Below the pieces are notes generated by a model that made no database searches, was not told the DNA's origin, and saw only the letters and a list, made by a program, of their open reading frames with translations. The position numbers were made by a program, and so were the translations under genes. 15,425 bases of DNA from Dactylosporangium sp. AC04546 (lineage in GTDB: Bacteria; Actinomycetota; Actinomycetes; Mycobacteriales; Micromonosporaceae), in assembly GCF_022095675.1 (NCBI RefSeq), contig NZ_JAHYSG010000182.1, positions 1 through 15,425 of the forward strand, read 5' to 3'. Below, in pieces: positions 1 to 7,120 of the stretch (position 1 is its first letter; every line of letters begins with the position of its first letter).

Positions 1-168
1 GTGCGCGGCGCCCCGTGCGCGGCGCCCCGTGCGCGGCGCCCCGTGCGCGGCGCCCCGTGCGCGGCGCCCCGTGCGCGGCGCCCCGTGCGCGGCGCCCCGT
101 GCGCGGCGCCCCGTGCGCGGCGCCCCGTGCGCGGCGCCCCGTGCGCGGCGCCCCGTGCGCGGCGCTCC
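1..168. repeat. 14-bp GC-rich tandem repeat array, open at left edge
   Basis: The unit GTGCGCGGCGCCCC is repeated head to tail: eleven perfect copies (1-154) and a twelfth with one C-to-T change at 166 (155-168), after which the pattern decays. The array begins at base 1, so its true length is unknown. Each unit contains the self-complementary core GGCGCC, so it could form slipped or hairpin structures. Because 14 is not a multiple of 3, three units encode a 14-residue repeat in whichever frame is open. That makes a long open frame run into the downstream aminotransferase, but this is a composition artefact. From 169 to 262 I see nothing recognisable. Confidence 0.95.
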
Positions 169-262
169 GTGTGGCGGCGCGGTGATCATGGCCGATCCCT
201 CGCGTGGACGCCGGCCGTCACCGAGAGTGTCGACCAGGCCGCGGTCGCCGTCCCGTGCACAG

Positions 263-320
263 ACGTTGGTCGATCCACCCTCATCCCGCGAGATCGAAGC
301 GAGGGTAGATCGACCAACGT
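263..320. repeat. inverted repeat with 20-bp arms
   Basis: The left arm 263-282 and right arm 301-320 are reverse complements over 20 bases with one mismatch (base 275). They are separated by an 18-base spacer. The arms begin and end with ACGTTGGTCGAT / ATCGACCAACGT. The element lies 62 bp upstream of the aminotransferase start and has no T-tract, so it is not a typical intrinsic terminator for the + strand. It could be an operator, a cruciform-forming intergenic repeat or the terminator of a gene outside the window. I infer a dispersed palindromic element as most likely. Confidence 0.8.
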
Positions 321-369
321 CACTCAAGCAGACAGCGCCGGCGGCCACGAGCCCGCCACCCGGCGAGCG

Positions 370-375
370 CAGAAT
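370..375 (+). promoter_or_regulatory. -10-like hexamer for a leaderless start
   Basis: CAGAAT lies with exactly six bases between it and the ATG at 382. This spacing would put the transcription start on the A of the start codon. No good Shine-Dalgarno sequence is visible, which fits a leaderless mRNA. No clear -35 box was seen. Confidence 0.45.
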
Positions 376-381
376 GGCCCC

Positions 382-1638
382 ATGGACGAGCTACTCAGGC
401 GGCACCGCAGCGTCATGCCCTCGTGGATGCCGATCTACTACGACGAGCCGATCGAGATCGTCACCGGCAAGGGCGCCCGCGTCACGGATAGTAACGGCAA
501 GAGCTATCTCGACTTCTTCGCCGGCGTGCTGACCAACTCGCTCGGCTACGACCTCGACGAGGTGCGCGAAGCGGTCGAGCGCCAGCTCCGCACCGGTATC
601 GTGCACACCTCCACGCTGTACCTCATCCGCCAGCAGGTCGAGCTGGCCGAGAAGATCGCCAAGCACTCCGGCATCCCCGACGCCCGGGTCTTCTTCACCA
701 ACTCCGGCACCGAGGCCAACGAGGCCGCGCTGCAGGTCGCGACCAACGCCCGGCAGAGCGCCACCATCCTCGCCGTGCGCAACAGCTACCACGGCCGGAC
801 GGCGGGGACCATCGCCGTCACCGGCAACCGCGCCTGGTCCGCCTCGGGGCTCAGTCCCTTCACCGTCAGTTACCTCCACTCGGGCGACCGCCTGCGCGGG
901 CTGTTCAAGGGCATGAGCGATTCGCGGTACCTCGAAGCCGCCGCCGAAGACCTCCGCGAAGTCCTCGCGACGACCACCGCCGGCACCGTCGCCTGCCTCA
1001 TCGCCGAGCCGATCCAGGGGGTCGGCGGGTTCACGCACGGGCCCGACGGGCTGCTGCGGGTCTGGAAGGAGATCCTCGACGAGCACGGCATCCTGCTGAT
1101 CTCCGACGAGGTGCAGACCGGCTGGGGGCGGACCGGCGAGCACTTCTGGGGCTACCAGGCCCACGGCGTGACGCCGGATCTGCTCACGTTCGCCAAGGGC
1201 ATCGGCAACGGCTTCGCCCTGGCCGGCGTCGTCGGGCAGAAGGCGGTCATGGAGCAGGTCCAGGGGATCTCGTTCTCGACGTTCGGCGGCAACCCCGTCG
1301 CGACGGCCGCCGGCAACGCGGTTCTCGACTACATCCTCGACCACGACCTGCAGGCCAACGCCGCCCGGACGGGCGCCATCCTGCTCGACGGACTCCGGAG
1401 CGTCGAGAGCCCGATCGTGGTGGAGGTCCGCGGCAAGGGGCTCATGATCGGCATCGAGCTCACGTCCGTGGCCAAGACGGCGGCCGTCTTCGAGAGCTGC
1501 AAGCGCGACGGCCTGCTCGTCGGCAAGGGCGGGCTCTACGGCACCACGATCCGGATGGGGCCGCCGCTCAACCTCACCGAGGACGAGGCCCGCGAGGGTT
1601 TGGAAATTCTGATTACCGCGCTGCGCGAACACGCCTGA
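382..1638 (+). CDS. class III PLP-dependent aminotransferase
   Basis: This 418-residue protein is a fold-type I, class III (ornithine/AGXT2-like) aminotransferase. It should transfer an amino group to a keto acid or aldehyde using pyridoxal phosphate in the cytoplasm. Visible landmarks are FFTNSGTEANEAAL (about 104-117, phosphate-binding loop), NSYHGRTAGT (134-143), IAEPIQG (207-213), the ISDEVQTGWGRTG stretch with the PLP-pyridine aspartate D242, and the Schiff-base lysine K272 in TFAKGIGNG. FSTFGGNP (298-305) and RMGPPLNLTEDE near the C-terminus are also typical. Length matches the family. The ATG at 382 (MDELLRRHRSVMPSW) was chosen because homologues begin this way and a -10-like box sits six bases upstream; the open frame before it is repeat DNA. 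Relatives are often annotated as aspartate aminotransferase family and can sit near hydantoinase/dihydropyrimidinase genes. The substrate is not decidable here. Confidence 0.93.
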   Translation: MDELLRRHRSVMPSWMPIYYDEPIEIVTGKGARVTDSNGKSYLDFFAGVLTNSLGYDLDEVREAVERQLRTGIVHTSTLYLIRQQVELAEKIAKHSGIPDARVFFTNSGTEANEAALQVATNARQSATILAVRNSYHGRTAGTIAVTGNRAWSASGLSPFTVSYLHSGDRLRGLFKGMSDSRYLEAAAEDLREVLATTTAGTVACLIAEPIQGVGGFTHGPDGLLRVWKEILDEHGILLISDEVQTGWGRTGEHFWGYQAHGVTPDLLTFAKGIGNGFALAGVVGQKAVMEQVQGISFSTFGGNPVATAAGNAVLDYILDHDLQANAARTGAILLDGLRSVESPIVVEVRGKGLMIGIELTSVAKTAAVFESCKRDGLLVGKGGLYGTTIRMGPPLNLTEDEAREGLEILITALREHA

Positions 1639-1650
1639 ACCGGAACTGCG

Positions 1651-1687
1651 GCCGAACCGCTCCGCAAGGGGCTGGTTCGGCCTTTTC
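1651..1687 (+). terminator. rho-independent terminator after the aminotransferase
   Basis: The stem GCCGAACC (1651-1658) pairs with GGTTCGGC (1674-1681). It is extended inward by GCTCC/GGGGC around a GCAA tetraloop with a single bulged T. The stem is followed by CTTTTCT. It begins 12 bases after the aminotransferase stop codon, so it should end that transcript and isolate it from the next operon. Confidence 0.88.
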
Positions 1688-1878
1688 TATGCGAAAACGG
1701 CGGAAACCCCCGGAGTCGAGCCTTGTAACAAAACGGGCTAAATCTCGGGTGAGCCCTGACGCCGGGGCTGGGTCCGGGCAACACTGGGTGGCCGGTTCGA
1801 AATGGCCGATGACCAGGTCTTTTAGCCTCCTTTAAGATCCACATCTTCGGTAACAGTTTGAAAACTTCACCCAACTCC

Positions 1879-1884
1879 TTGACA
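1879..1884 (+). promoter_or_regulatory. consensus -35 box (TTGACA) upstream of the rpiR-type gene
   Basis: A perfect TTGACA occurs in the AT-richer 3' part of the 318-bp intergenic region. No strong TATAAT partner is present at 16-18 bp; the nearest candidates are TAAGAA at 1900 and AGAACT at 1902. The element overlaps a region with several short palindromes, as expected for a regulated operon promoter. A further short imperfect palindrome, AGTTTGAAAACT, lies at 1856-1867, just upstream. Confidence 0.45.
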
Positions 1885-1898
1885 AGAAGGGCCGCTCA

Positions 1899-1912
1899 GT
1901 AAGAACTTTTAC
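1899..1912. promoter_or_regulatory. imperfect palindrome, candidate operator 1
   Basis: GTAAGAACTTTTAC is symmetric at 10 of 14 positions. It lies where the -10 element of the promoter with TTGACA at 1879 would be, so a bound repressor there would block RNA polymerase. It resembles the better palindrome at 1921-1940 in its AAGNAACTTT-like core. Confidence 0.4.
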
Positions 1913-1920
1913 CACTAACA

Positions 1921-1940
1921 GTTAAGGAACTTTGCTGAAC
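1921..1940. promoter_or_regulatory. 20-bp palindrome, candidate RpiR-family operator
   Basis: The site GTTAAGGAACTTTGCTGAAC fits GTTNAGNAANNTTNCTNAAC and is symmetric at 14 of 20 positions. It sits between the presumed promoter and the ribosome-binding site GAGAGG (1943-1948) of the regulator gene at 1957. Its position suggests autoregulation of the operon by the RpiR-type protein. The binding protein is inferred, not shown. Confidence 0.55.
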
Positions 1941-1956
1941 GCGAGAGGTACCTGCG

Positions 1957-2961
1957 ATGACGGCACATGAGGAGCTCACGACGGCGGTGCAGACCGCTGT
2001 CGGCGCGTCCCCGGTGTCCGCCATCCCGGCCGACACGACGAGCACCGTGCCGGCGATCCACCTGGACGGCGGCAAAGAGGGCGGCAGCGTCCTGGCCCGC
2101 GTGCGCGCCGGGCTGCCCGAGCTCACCGGGGCCCTCCAGCGCGTGGCCGAGCTGATCCTGGCCGACCCGGCCGCCGCGGCCCGCTCGACGATCGTCGAGC
2201 TCGCCGAGCGCAGCGGCACCTCGCCCGCCACCGTGACCCGCTTCTGCCGGGCCCTGGGCTTCGTCGGCTACGCCGACCTGCGGCTGGCCATCGCCGGCGA
2301 GACCGGCCGCGCCGCCCGTACCGGCGGATGGACGATGGACATCGGCCGCGAGATCCAGCCGACCGACCCGCTGGAGCGGGTCCTCGGCCAGATCATGGCC
2401 GCCGACACGCAGGCGATGCACGACACCGCCGCCCTGCTGGACCTGGGCGAGGTCGAGCGTGCCGCCGAGGCCATCGCCCGCGCGAACCGGGTCGACATCT
2501 ACGGCGCGAGCGGCAGCGCGCTGGTCGGCGGAGAAATGCAGTTCTGCCTGCACCGCATCGGCATCGCCGCATGGGCCTGGACCGACGTGCACAACGGTCT
2601 GGCCTCCGCGGCCCTGCTCCAGGCGGGCGACGTGGCCCTCGGCGTCTCACACAGCGGCCAGACTCGCGAGACGATCGAGATGATCGCCGAGGCGAGCAGC
2701 CGGGGAGCGACGACCATCGCGCTCACCAGCTTCCCGCGGTCGCCGCTCGCCGAGGTCGCCGACATCGTCCTGCTCACCGCGACGCAGGCGACCACGTTCC
2801 GGCCCGATGCCCTCTCGGCCCGGCACCCGCAGCTCGTGGTGCTGGACCTGCTGTACATCGCGGTCGCCCAGCGCACCCACGAGCGTGCGCACGCAGCGTT
2901 CTCCGTTACGGCGCAAGCGGTCGCCGGTCACCGGTCGTCCGCGGGAAAGGACGCGTCGTGA
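1957..2961 (+). CDS. MurR/RpiR-family transcriptional regulator (HTH + SIS)
   Basis: This 334-residue protein has the two-domain RpiR/MurR layout. An N-terminal helix-turn-helix lies at about 46-112 (core IVELAERSGTSPATVTRFCRALGFVGYADLR). A C-terminal SIS sugar-isomerase-like domain lies at about 170-305 (IYGASGSALVGGEMQFCLHRIG; GVSHSGQTRETIEMIAEASSRGATTIALTS). SIS domains in this family bind phosphosugars as effectors. The first 40 residues are Ala/Thr-rich and look disordered. The ATG at 1957 has GAGAGG eight bases upstream. It is the first gene of a unit encoding a second SIS protein and an amino-sugar-type ABC importer, so it probably senses an amino-sugar phosphate and controls uptake. 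Palindromes at 1899-1912 and 1921-1940 would be its targets. Whether it represses or activates cannot be read from sequence. Confidence 0.92.
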   Translation: MTAHEELTTAVQTAVGASPVSAIPADTTSTVPAIHLDGGKEGGSVLARVRAGLPELTGALQRVAELILADPAAAARSTIVELAERSGTSPATVTRFCRALGFVGYADLRLAIAGETGRAARTGGWTMDIGREIQPTDPLERVLGQIMAADTQAMHDTAALLDLGEVERAAEAIARANRVDIYGASGSALVGGEMQFCLHRIGIAAWAWTDVHNGLASAALLQAGDVALGVSHSGQTRETIEMIAEASSRGATTIALTSFPRSPLAEVADIVLLTATQATTFRPDALSARHPQLVVLDLLYIAVAQRTHERAHAAFSVTAQAVAGHRSSAGKDAS

Positions 2962-2981
2962 ACCTCGTCCAAGGAGAGCGC

Positions 2982-3734
2982 ATGGCCGTCACGGCACTCG
3001 GGTACGTCTCCGCGATCCAATCCGTCATCGACCGGATCGCCACCACCCAGGTCGGCAACGTCAACCAGGCGGCCGATCACATCGTCACCGCGATCCGCGC
3101 CGGTGGCATCCTCCAGGCGTTCGGCACCGGGCACTCCGAGGCGGTGGCGGTCGACTTCGCCGGCCGCGCCGGGGGGCTGGTGCCGACGAACAAGATCCTC
3201 CTGCGCGACCTCGTCGTCTACGGCGGCCAGGAACCGCGGATCCTCGAGAACGAGAAGCTGGAGCGCGATCCCCGGATCGCGGGCCAGCTGTACGAGATCG
3301 CCGCGCCGCGTCCCGAGGACGTGTTCGTGATGGCCTCGCAGTCGGGGATCAACGGGGGGATCGTCGAGATGGCGCTGCTGATCAAGCAGCGAGGGCACAA
3401 GTTGATCGCGATCACGTCGGTCGAGCACACCGAACGGGTGTCCCCCAGGCACCCCTCGGGGCAACGCCTCGCCGATATCGCCGACGTCGTGCTGGACAAC
3501 GGCGCGCCGTACGGCGACGCACTGCTGTCGCTGGAAGGCGGCGGCGCGGTCTGCCCGGTCTCTTCGGTCACCAACGCGCTGATCGCGCAGCTGGTGGTCG
3601 CCGAGGTCGTGCGACGCATCGAGGCTGCGGGCGAGGTGGCTCCCGTCTACCTGTCCGCAAACGTCCCCGGCGGGGACGAGCACAACCACACCCTCGAGTC
3701 GCGGTACGCCGGACGTGTCCGGCGAACCGCCTGA
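2982..3734 (+). CDS. SIS-domain phosphosugar-binding protein, UPF0309 type
   Basis: This is a single-domain SIS protein of 250 residues, close to the usual length of the UPF0309 / COG4821 'sugar isomerase domain' family. Motifs: FGTGHSEA (47-54) and MASQSGINGG (117-126) are the two phosphate-binding loops. SVEHTERVSPRHPSG (146-160) and the C-terminal SANVPGGDEHNHTLESRY are characteristic of this family. ATG 2982 was preferred because AAGGAG (2971-2976) is five bases upstream. An in-frame GTG at 2958 overlapping the regulator's stop is possible. It lies 20 bp after the regulator and 21 bp before the binding protein, so it is in the same transcript. The exact reaction is unknown; I infer isomerisation or lyase-type handling of an imported amino-sugar phosphate. 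Confidence 0.9.
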   Translation: MAVTALGYVSAIQSVIDRIATTQVGNVNQAADHIVTAIRAGGILQAFGTGHSEAVAVDFAGRAGGLVPTNKILLRDLVVYGGQEPRILENEKLERDPRIAGQLYEIAAPRPEDVFVMASQSGINGGIVEMALLIKQRGHKLIAITSVEHTERVSPRHPSGQRLADIADVVLDNGAPYGDALLSLEGGGAVCPVSSVTNALIAQLVVAEVVRRIEAAGEVAPVYLSANVPGGDEHNHTLESRYAGRVRRTA

Positions 3735-3755
3735 CCCGAACCGAGGAGACAGATC

Positions 3756-5198
3756 ATGTCCGTTACCCCCGAGTCCCCGTCGCAGCCAATCGCGCTCTCG
3801 CGGCGGTCCGTTCTCCAGCGCGCGGCGGTCGCCGGCCTGGTCGCCACCCCGGCTGCGGGCCTGCTCGCCGCCTGCGCGACCGGCGGCGACGACGAGCCGA
3901 GCAGCGACAACACCGGTGCCGTCTCGGCGAACAACCCGCTCGGCGCGCCCGAGGACCAGCCGATCAACGTCGTCATCTTCAACGGTGGCTACGGCGACAA
4001 GTACGCCACGGACGTCCACGAGCCGCTGTACAAGAAGGCGCACCCGAAGTCCGAGGTCAAGCACCAGTCCAGCCAGGCGATCTCGACGCTGGTCCAGCCG
4101 CTCATCGCGGGTGGCAACGCGCCCGAGTTCGTGAACAACTCCGGTGAGAAGTCGATGGACTTCGGCGCCCTCGTCGCCGACGGCCAGCTGCAGGACCTGA
4201 CCGCGCTGTTCGACGCGCCGTCGGTCGACGACCCGTCGAAGAAGGTCAAGGACACCCTGGTGCCCGGCACCGTCGACACGGGCTCGTTCAACGGCAAGCC
4301 GTACGTCCTGTACTACGTCTCGACCGTCTTCGGCATCTGGTACTCCGGCAAGCTCTTCACCGACAACGGCTGGACCGCGCCGAAGACGTGGGCCGAGTTC
4401 ACCGCGCTCTGCGACAAGATCAAGGCCAAGGGCATCGCGCCCTACGCGTACGCCGGTGCCAACGCCGCGTACTACCAGTGGAACATCATCCTCACCAGCG
4501 CCGCGAAGATCGGTGGCGCCGACGTCCTCAAGAACATCGACAACCTCGAGGACGGTGCCTGGAAGGTCGACGCGGTCAAGCAGGCCGCCGAGGCGTGGGC
4601 CGAGATCGGTGCCAAGTACAACCTGCAGGGCGCCGAGGGCCTCAAGCACACCGACGTCCAGCTCAAGCAGAACCAGTACCAGCTGGCGATGTACCCGTCC
4701 GGTGACTGGCTCGAGAACGAGCAGAAGAAGGACACACCGGCCGACTTCAAGTACCAGATGCTGACCACCCCGAGCGTCACCGCCTCGGACAAGCTCAAGT
4801 CGACGGCGCTGCGCGCGACCGCCGGTGAGGGCTACGTGGTCCTGTCGAAGAGCAAGAACCCCAAGGGCGGCCTGGAGTACATGCGCCAGATGCTGTCGAA
4901 GGCCGGCGGCAAGGGCTTCACCGAGGTCGTCAAGGCGCCTACCGTGGTGCTCGGCAGCACCGAGGGGCTTACCTTCACCCCCGGCACCCAGTCCTCGCAG
5001 GACGCCCTCAAGGCGGCCGGCTCGGAGGTGTTCAACCTGTTCTTCGACGGTTGGTACAAGGACCTCGACAAGGAGGCCCGCACCGCCACCAACGAGCTGA
5101 TGTTCGGCCGCATCAAGGCCGACCAGTTCGTCGAGCGCATCCAGAAGAAGGCCGACGAGATCAAGAAGGACTCGTCGATCACCAAGTTCAAGCGCTGA
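3756..5198 (+). CDS. ABC sugar transporter substrate-binding lipoprotein, NgcE-like
   Basis: This 480-residue family 1 extracellular solute-binding protein captures sugar outside the membrane and delivers it to the two permeases encoded next. The signal peptide carries a twin-arginine motif (S-R16-R17-S-V-L) and a lipobox LLAAC with acylated C40, so it should be a Tat-exported lipoprotein. A Gly/Asp/Ser-rich linker follows. Aromatic-rich segments such as KPYVLYYVSTVFGIWYSGKLF, AGANAAYYQWNI and YPSGDWLENEQ resemble the N-acetylglucosamine/diacetylchitobiose-binding protein NgcE of Streptomyces, and length agrees. ATG 3756 has GAGGAG (3743-3748) seven bases upstream. Neighbouring SIS proteins fit an amino-sugar ligand. 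The specificity is inferred from resemblance from memory; another oligosaccharide is possible. Confidence 0.88.
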   Translation: MSVTPESPSQPIALSRRSVLQRAAVAGLVATPAAGLLAACATGGDDEPSSDNTGAVSANNPLGAPEDQPINVVIFNGGYGDKYATDVHEPLYKKAHPKSEVKHQSSQAISTLVQPLIAGGNAPEFVNNSGEKSMDFGALVADGQLQDLTALFDAPSVDDPSKKVKDTLVPGTVDTGSFNGKPYVLYYVSTVFGIWYSGKLFTDNGWTAPKTWAEFTALCDKIKAKGIAPYAYAGANAAYYQWNIILTSAAKIGGADVLKNIDNLEDGAWKVDAVKQAAEAWAEIGAKYNLQGAEGLKHTDVQLKQNQYQLAMYPSGDWLENEQKKDTPADFKYQMLTTPSVTASDKLKSTALRATAGEGYVVLSKSKNPKGGLEYMRQMLSKAGGKGFTEVVKAPTVVLGSTEGLTFTPGTQSSQDALKAAGSEVFNLFFDGWYKDLDKEARTATNELMFGRIKADQFVERIQKKADEIKKDSSITKFKR

Positions 5199-5211
5199 TC
5201 GGAGCCTGATC

Positions 5212-6120
5212 ATGCGGCACGGAAGATACCCCTTCATTGTGGGGTTCCTGGTTGCGCCGGTGGTGCTGTACGCGTACTTCGTTCTCTGGCCCTACGTGCA
5301 GACGATCATTCTGTCGTTCCAGCAGTGGCGGGGCTTCACCGCGCCGCGCTGGGTAGGGCTCGAGAACTACCGGCGCATGCTGGACAACGACCGGTTCTAC
5401 CAGGCGTTGCAGCACCACGCGGTCATCCTGGTCTTCCTGCCGCTGGTCACGATCGCATTCGCATTGCTCTTCGCCTTCCTGCTCAACGTCGGTGGGAAGA
5501 GCAGGGGCGGCAAGACGGCGGGGGTCTGGGGGTCGAGTTTCTACCGGGTGGTGTTCTTCCTCCCCCAGGTCCTCGCCGTGCCGATCGTCGCGGTGCTCTT
5601 CGCGACCGTGTACCGGCCCAACGAGTCCGGCCTGATCAACGGTGTCGTCCTGCGGGCCGGGCTGGAGGAGCCGATCGGGTTCCTCATCAACAAGCACCTC
5701 GCGCTGCCGGCGCTCATCGCCGTGCTGGTCTGGCAGGCGGTCGGCTTCTACGTCGTGCTGTTCTCCGCCGGCATGGCCAACATCCCGGCGGAGATCTACG
5801 AGGCGGCCGAGCTCGACGGGGCCAACAAGGTGACGCTGTTCTTCCGGGTCACCTTCCCGCTGCTGTGGGACACCATCCAGACCGCGTGGGTGTATCTCGG
5901 GATCCTCGCCTTCGATGCGTTCGCCATCGTCTCCGTCCTCGCACAGGACAACGGAGGCCCGGACGGCGCGACGACGGTCCTCGGCCTGGAGATCTACAAC
6001 AATATGCAGCAGAGCCGCTACGGCGACGCGGCCACCTACGGCGTCGCGCTGTGCGTGCTGTCGCTGGTCTTCGCCGCGTTCACGCTGCGGCTCACCCGTC
6101 GCGAGACCTACGAGTACTGA
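5212..6120 (+). CDS. ABC sugar transporter permease 1 (NgcF/MalF type)
   Basis: This 302-residue inner-membrane permease has about six hydrophobic segments (near 8-30, 70-92, 112-133, 165-187, 224-244, 276-291). The EAA loop that docks the ATPase is clear at about 197-217 (EAAELDGANKVTLFFRVTFPLL). It starts at ATG 5212, 13 bp after the binding-protein stop, with GGAG (5201-5204) seven bases upstream. It would pair with the product of the next gene to form the translocation channel. No ATPase gene is nearby, as is common for actinobacterial sugar importers that share an MsiK-type ATPase. The NgcF assignment follows from the NgcE-like neighbour and is tentative; the permease role is firm. Confidence 0.92.
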   Translation: MRHGRYPFIVGFLVAPVVLYAYFVLWPYVQTIILSFQQWRGFTAPRWVGLENYRRMLDNDRFYQALQHHAVILVFLPLVTIAFALLFAFLLNVGGKSRGGKTAGVWGSSFYRVVFFLPQVLAVPIVAVLFATVYRPNESGLINGVVLRAGLEEPIGFLINKHLALPALIAVLVWQAVGFYVVLFSAGMANIPAEIYEAAELDGANKVTLFFRVTFPLLWDTIQTAWVYLGILAFDAFAIVSVLAQDNGGPDGATTVLGLEIYNNMQQSRYGDAATYGVALCVLSLVFAAFTLRLTRRETYEY

Positions 6121-6131
6121 GAGGCCGGGAA

Positions 6132-7049
6132 ATGACCGCAATCATCGGCCGCGACGCGCCGGGTCAGCGCAGCGGGCAGCCGGGCCACCGGGCGGCGTCG
6201 CCGGTGCCGCGCTCCCGTGGGAAGCTCAACATCGCCGGCATTGCCGGCAGCGTCTTCCTGGCGATCTGGGCGTTGCTCATCCTGATTCCGTTGGCCTGGG
6301 TGCTGCTGGCGTCGTTCAAGAACACCACCGAGATCTTCAGCGCGCCGTGGAGCCTTCCCGACCACCTGCGCTGGGAGAACTGGGGCCGGGCATGGACCAA
6401 GGCCAACGTCGGCCGGTACTTCCTCAACAGCGTGCTCGTGGTCTCGTTCGCGACCGCCGGGACGATGCTGCTGAGCTCCATGGCCGCCTACGTGCTGGCC
6501 CGCTACAAGTTCGTCGGCAACCGGCTCATCTTCTTCCTGTTCGTCGCCGGCATCGCGTTCCCGCCGTTCCTCGCCGTCGTGCCGCTGTTCTTCCAGGTCA
6601 AGCAGCTCGGCCTGCTCAACAGCTACACCGGTCTGATCATCGTGTACATCGCGTACTCGCTGCCGTTCACGATCTTCTTCCTGACGTCGTTCTTCCGGAC
6701 GCTGCCGAACACGGTGGCCGAGGCCGCGACGATCGACGGCGCCTCGCACACCCGGCTGTTCTTCTCGGTCATGCTGCCGATGGCCAAGCCGGGCCTCATC
6801 AGCCTGACCATCTTCAACCTGATCGGTCAGTGGGGGCAGTATCTGCTGCCGCTCGTGCTGATGGCCGGCGCCGAGGACAAGTGGGTCCTCACCCAGGGCA
6901 TCCAGGACATCTCAACCAGCGCCGGCTACGAGGCCGACTGGTCCGGGCTGTTCGCCGCGCTGACGATCTCGATCCTGCCGATGGTCGTGATGTACGTCAT
7001 CTTCCAGCGCCAGATCCAGGCGGGTCTCACCGCCGGCGCGGTCAAGTAA
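6132..7049 (+). CDS. ABC sugar transporter permease 2 (NgcG/MalG type)
   Basis: This 305-residue permease has a cytoplasmic, Gly/Arg-rich N-terminus of about 30 residues and then about six membrane segments (near 35-60, 98-121, 131-152, 166-189, 222-245, 273-291). The EAA loop is at about 197-220 (EAATIDGASHTRLFFSVMLPMAKPG), with the MalG-type 'MLPMAKPGLIS' ending. ATG 6132 follows the first permease stop by 11 bp. Its ribosome-binding site GAGAGG (6119-6124) overlaps that stop, indicating coupled expression. It is the last gene of the five-gene unit; a long hairpin follows 15 bp downstream. It is the second half of the importer channel. The substrate is inferred from the operon. Confidence 0.92.
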   Translation: MTAIIGRDAPGQRSGQPGHRAASPVPRSRGKLNIAGIAGSVFLAIWALLILIPLAWVLLASFKNTTEIFSAPWSLPDHLRWENWGRAWTKANVGRYFLNSVLVVSFATAGTMLLSSMAAYVLARYKFVGNRLIFFLFVAGIAFPPFLAVVPLFFQVKQLGLLNSYTGLIIVYIAYSLPFTIFFLTSFFRTLPNTVAEAATIDGASHTRLFFSVMLPMAKPGLISLTIFNLIGQWGQYLLPLVLMAGAEDKWVLTQGIQDISTSAGYEADWSGLFAALTISILPMVVMYVIFQRQIQAGLTAGAVK

Positions 7050-7063
7050 CCCACCGATAGCCC

Positions 7064-7106
7064 GCGCACCCCTGACGGTTTCCTGAGAAAACTGTCAGGG
7101 GTGTGC
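7064..7106. terminator. long hairpin at the end of the sugar-import operon
   Basis: Arms 7064-7083 and 7087-7106 pair over about 20 positions, including two G-T wobbles and one mismatch, around a TGA loop. The most stable part is CACCCCTGAC against GTCAGGGGTG. There is no T-tract after it, but position (15 bp after the last permease) and stability suggest a transcription terminator or an mRNA 3'-end stabiliser. Its right arm reaches to within three bases of the -10-like box of the next gene. Confidence 0.65.
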
Positions 7107-7108
7107 GA

Positions 7109-7114
7109 TGTAAT
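7109..7114 (+). promoter_or_regulatory. -10-like hexamer for a leaderless start
   Basis: TGTAAT ends six bases before the GTG at 7121. This places the expected transcription start on the start codon. It supports GTG 7121 over the upstream in-frame GTG 7103, which lies inside the preceding hairpin and has no proper ribosome-binding site. Confidence 0.5.
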
Positions 7115-7120
7115 GCGGTC

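Noticed and set aside
1..168. CRISPR array
   Set aside because: Units are contiguous 14-mers with no spacers and there are no cas genes in the window.
1..381. Open frame joining the tandem repeat to the aminotransferase, giving a 545-residue protein with a 14-residue N-terminal repeat
   Set aside because: The repeat is open in several frames because of its composition, the extra 127 residues match no family N-terminus, and ATG 382 gives the expected start and length with a -10-like box before it.
2928..5237. 769-codon open frame on the - strand
   Set aside because: It is antisense to the SIS and binding-protein genes, which carry clear motifs; the translation is low-complexity Arg/Leu/Val/Gly, a typical high-GC shadow.
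7103..7120. GTG 7103 as the polymerase start
   Set aside because: It lies inside the terminator-like hairpin, has no ribosome-binding site at proper distance, and GTG 7121 has a -10-like box at leaderless spacing; it remains possible.
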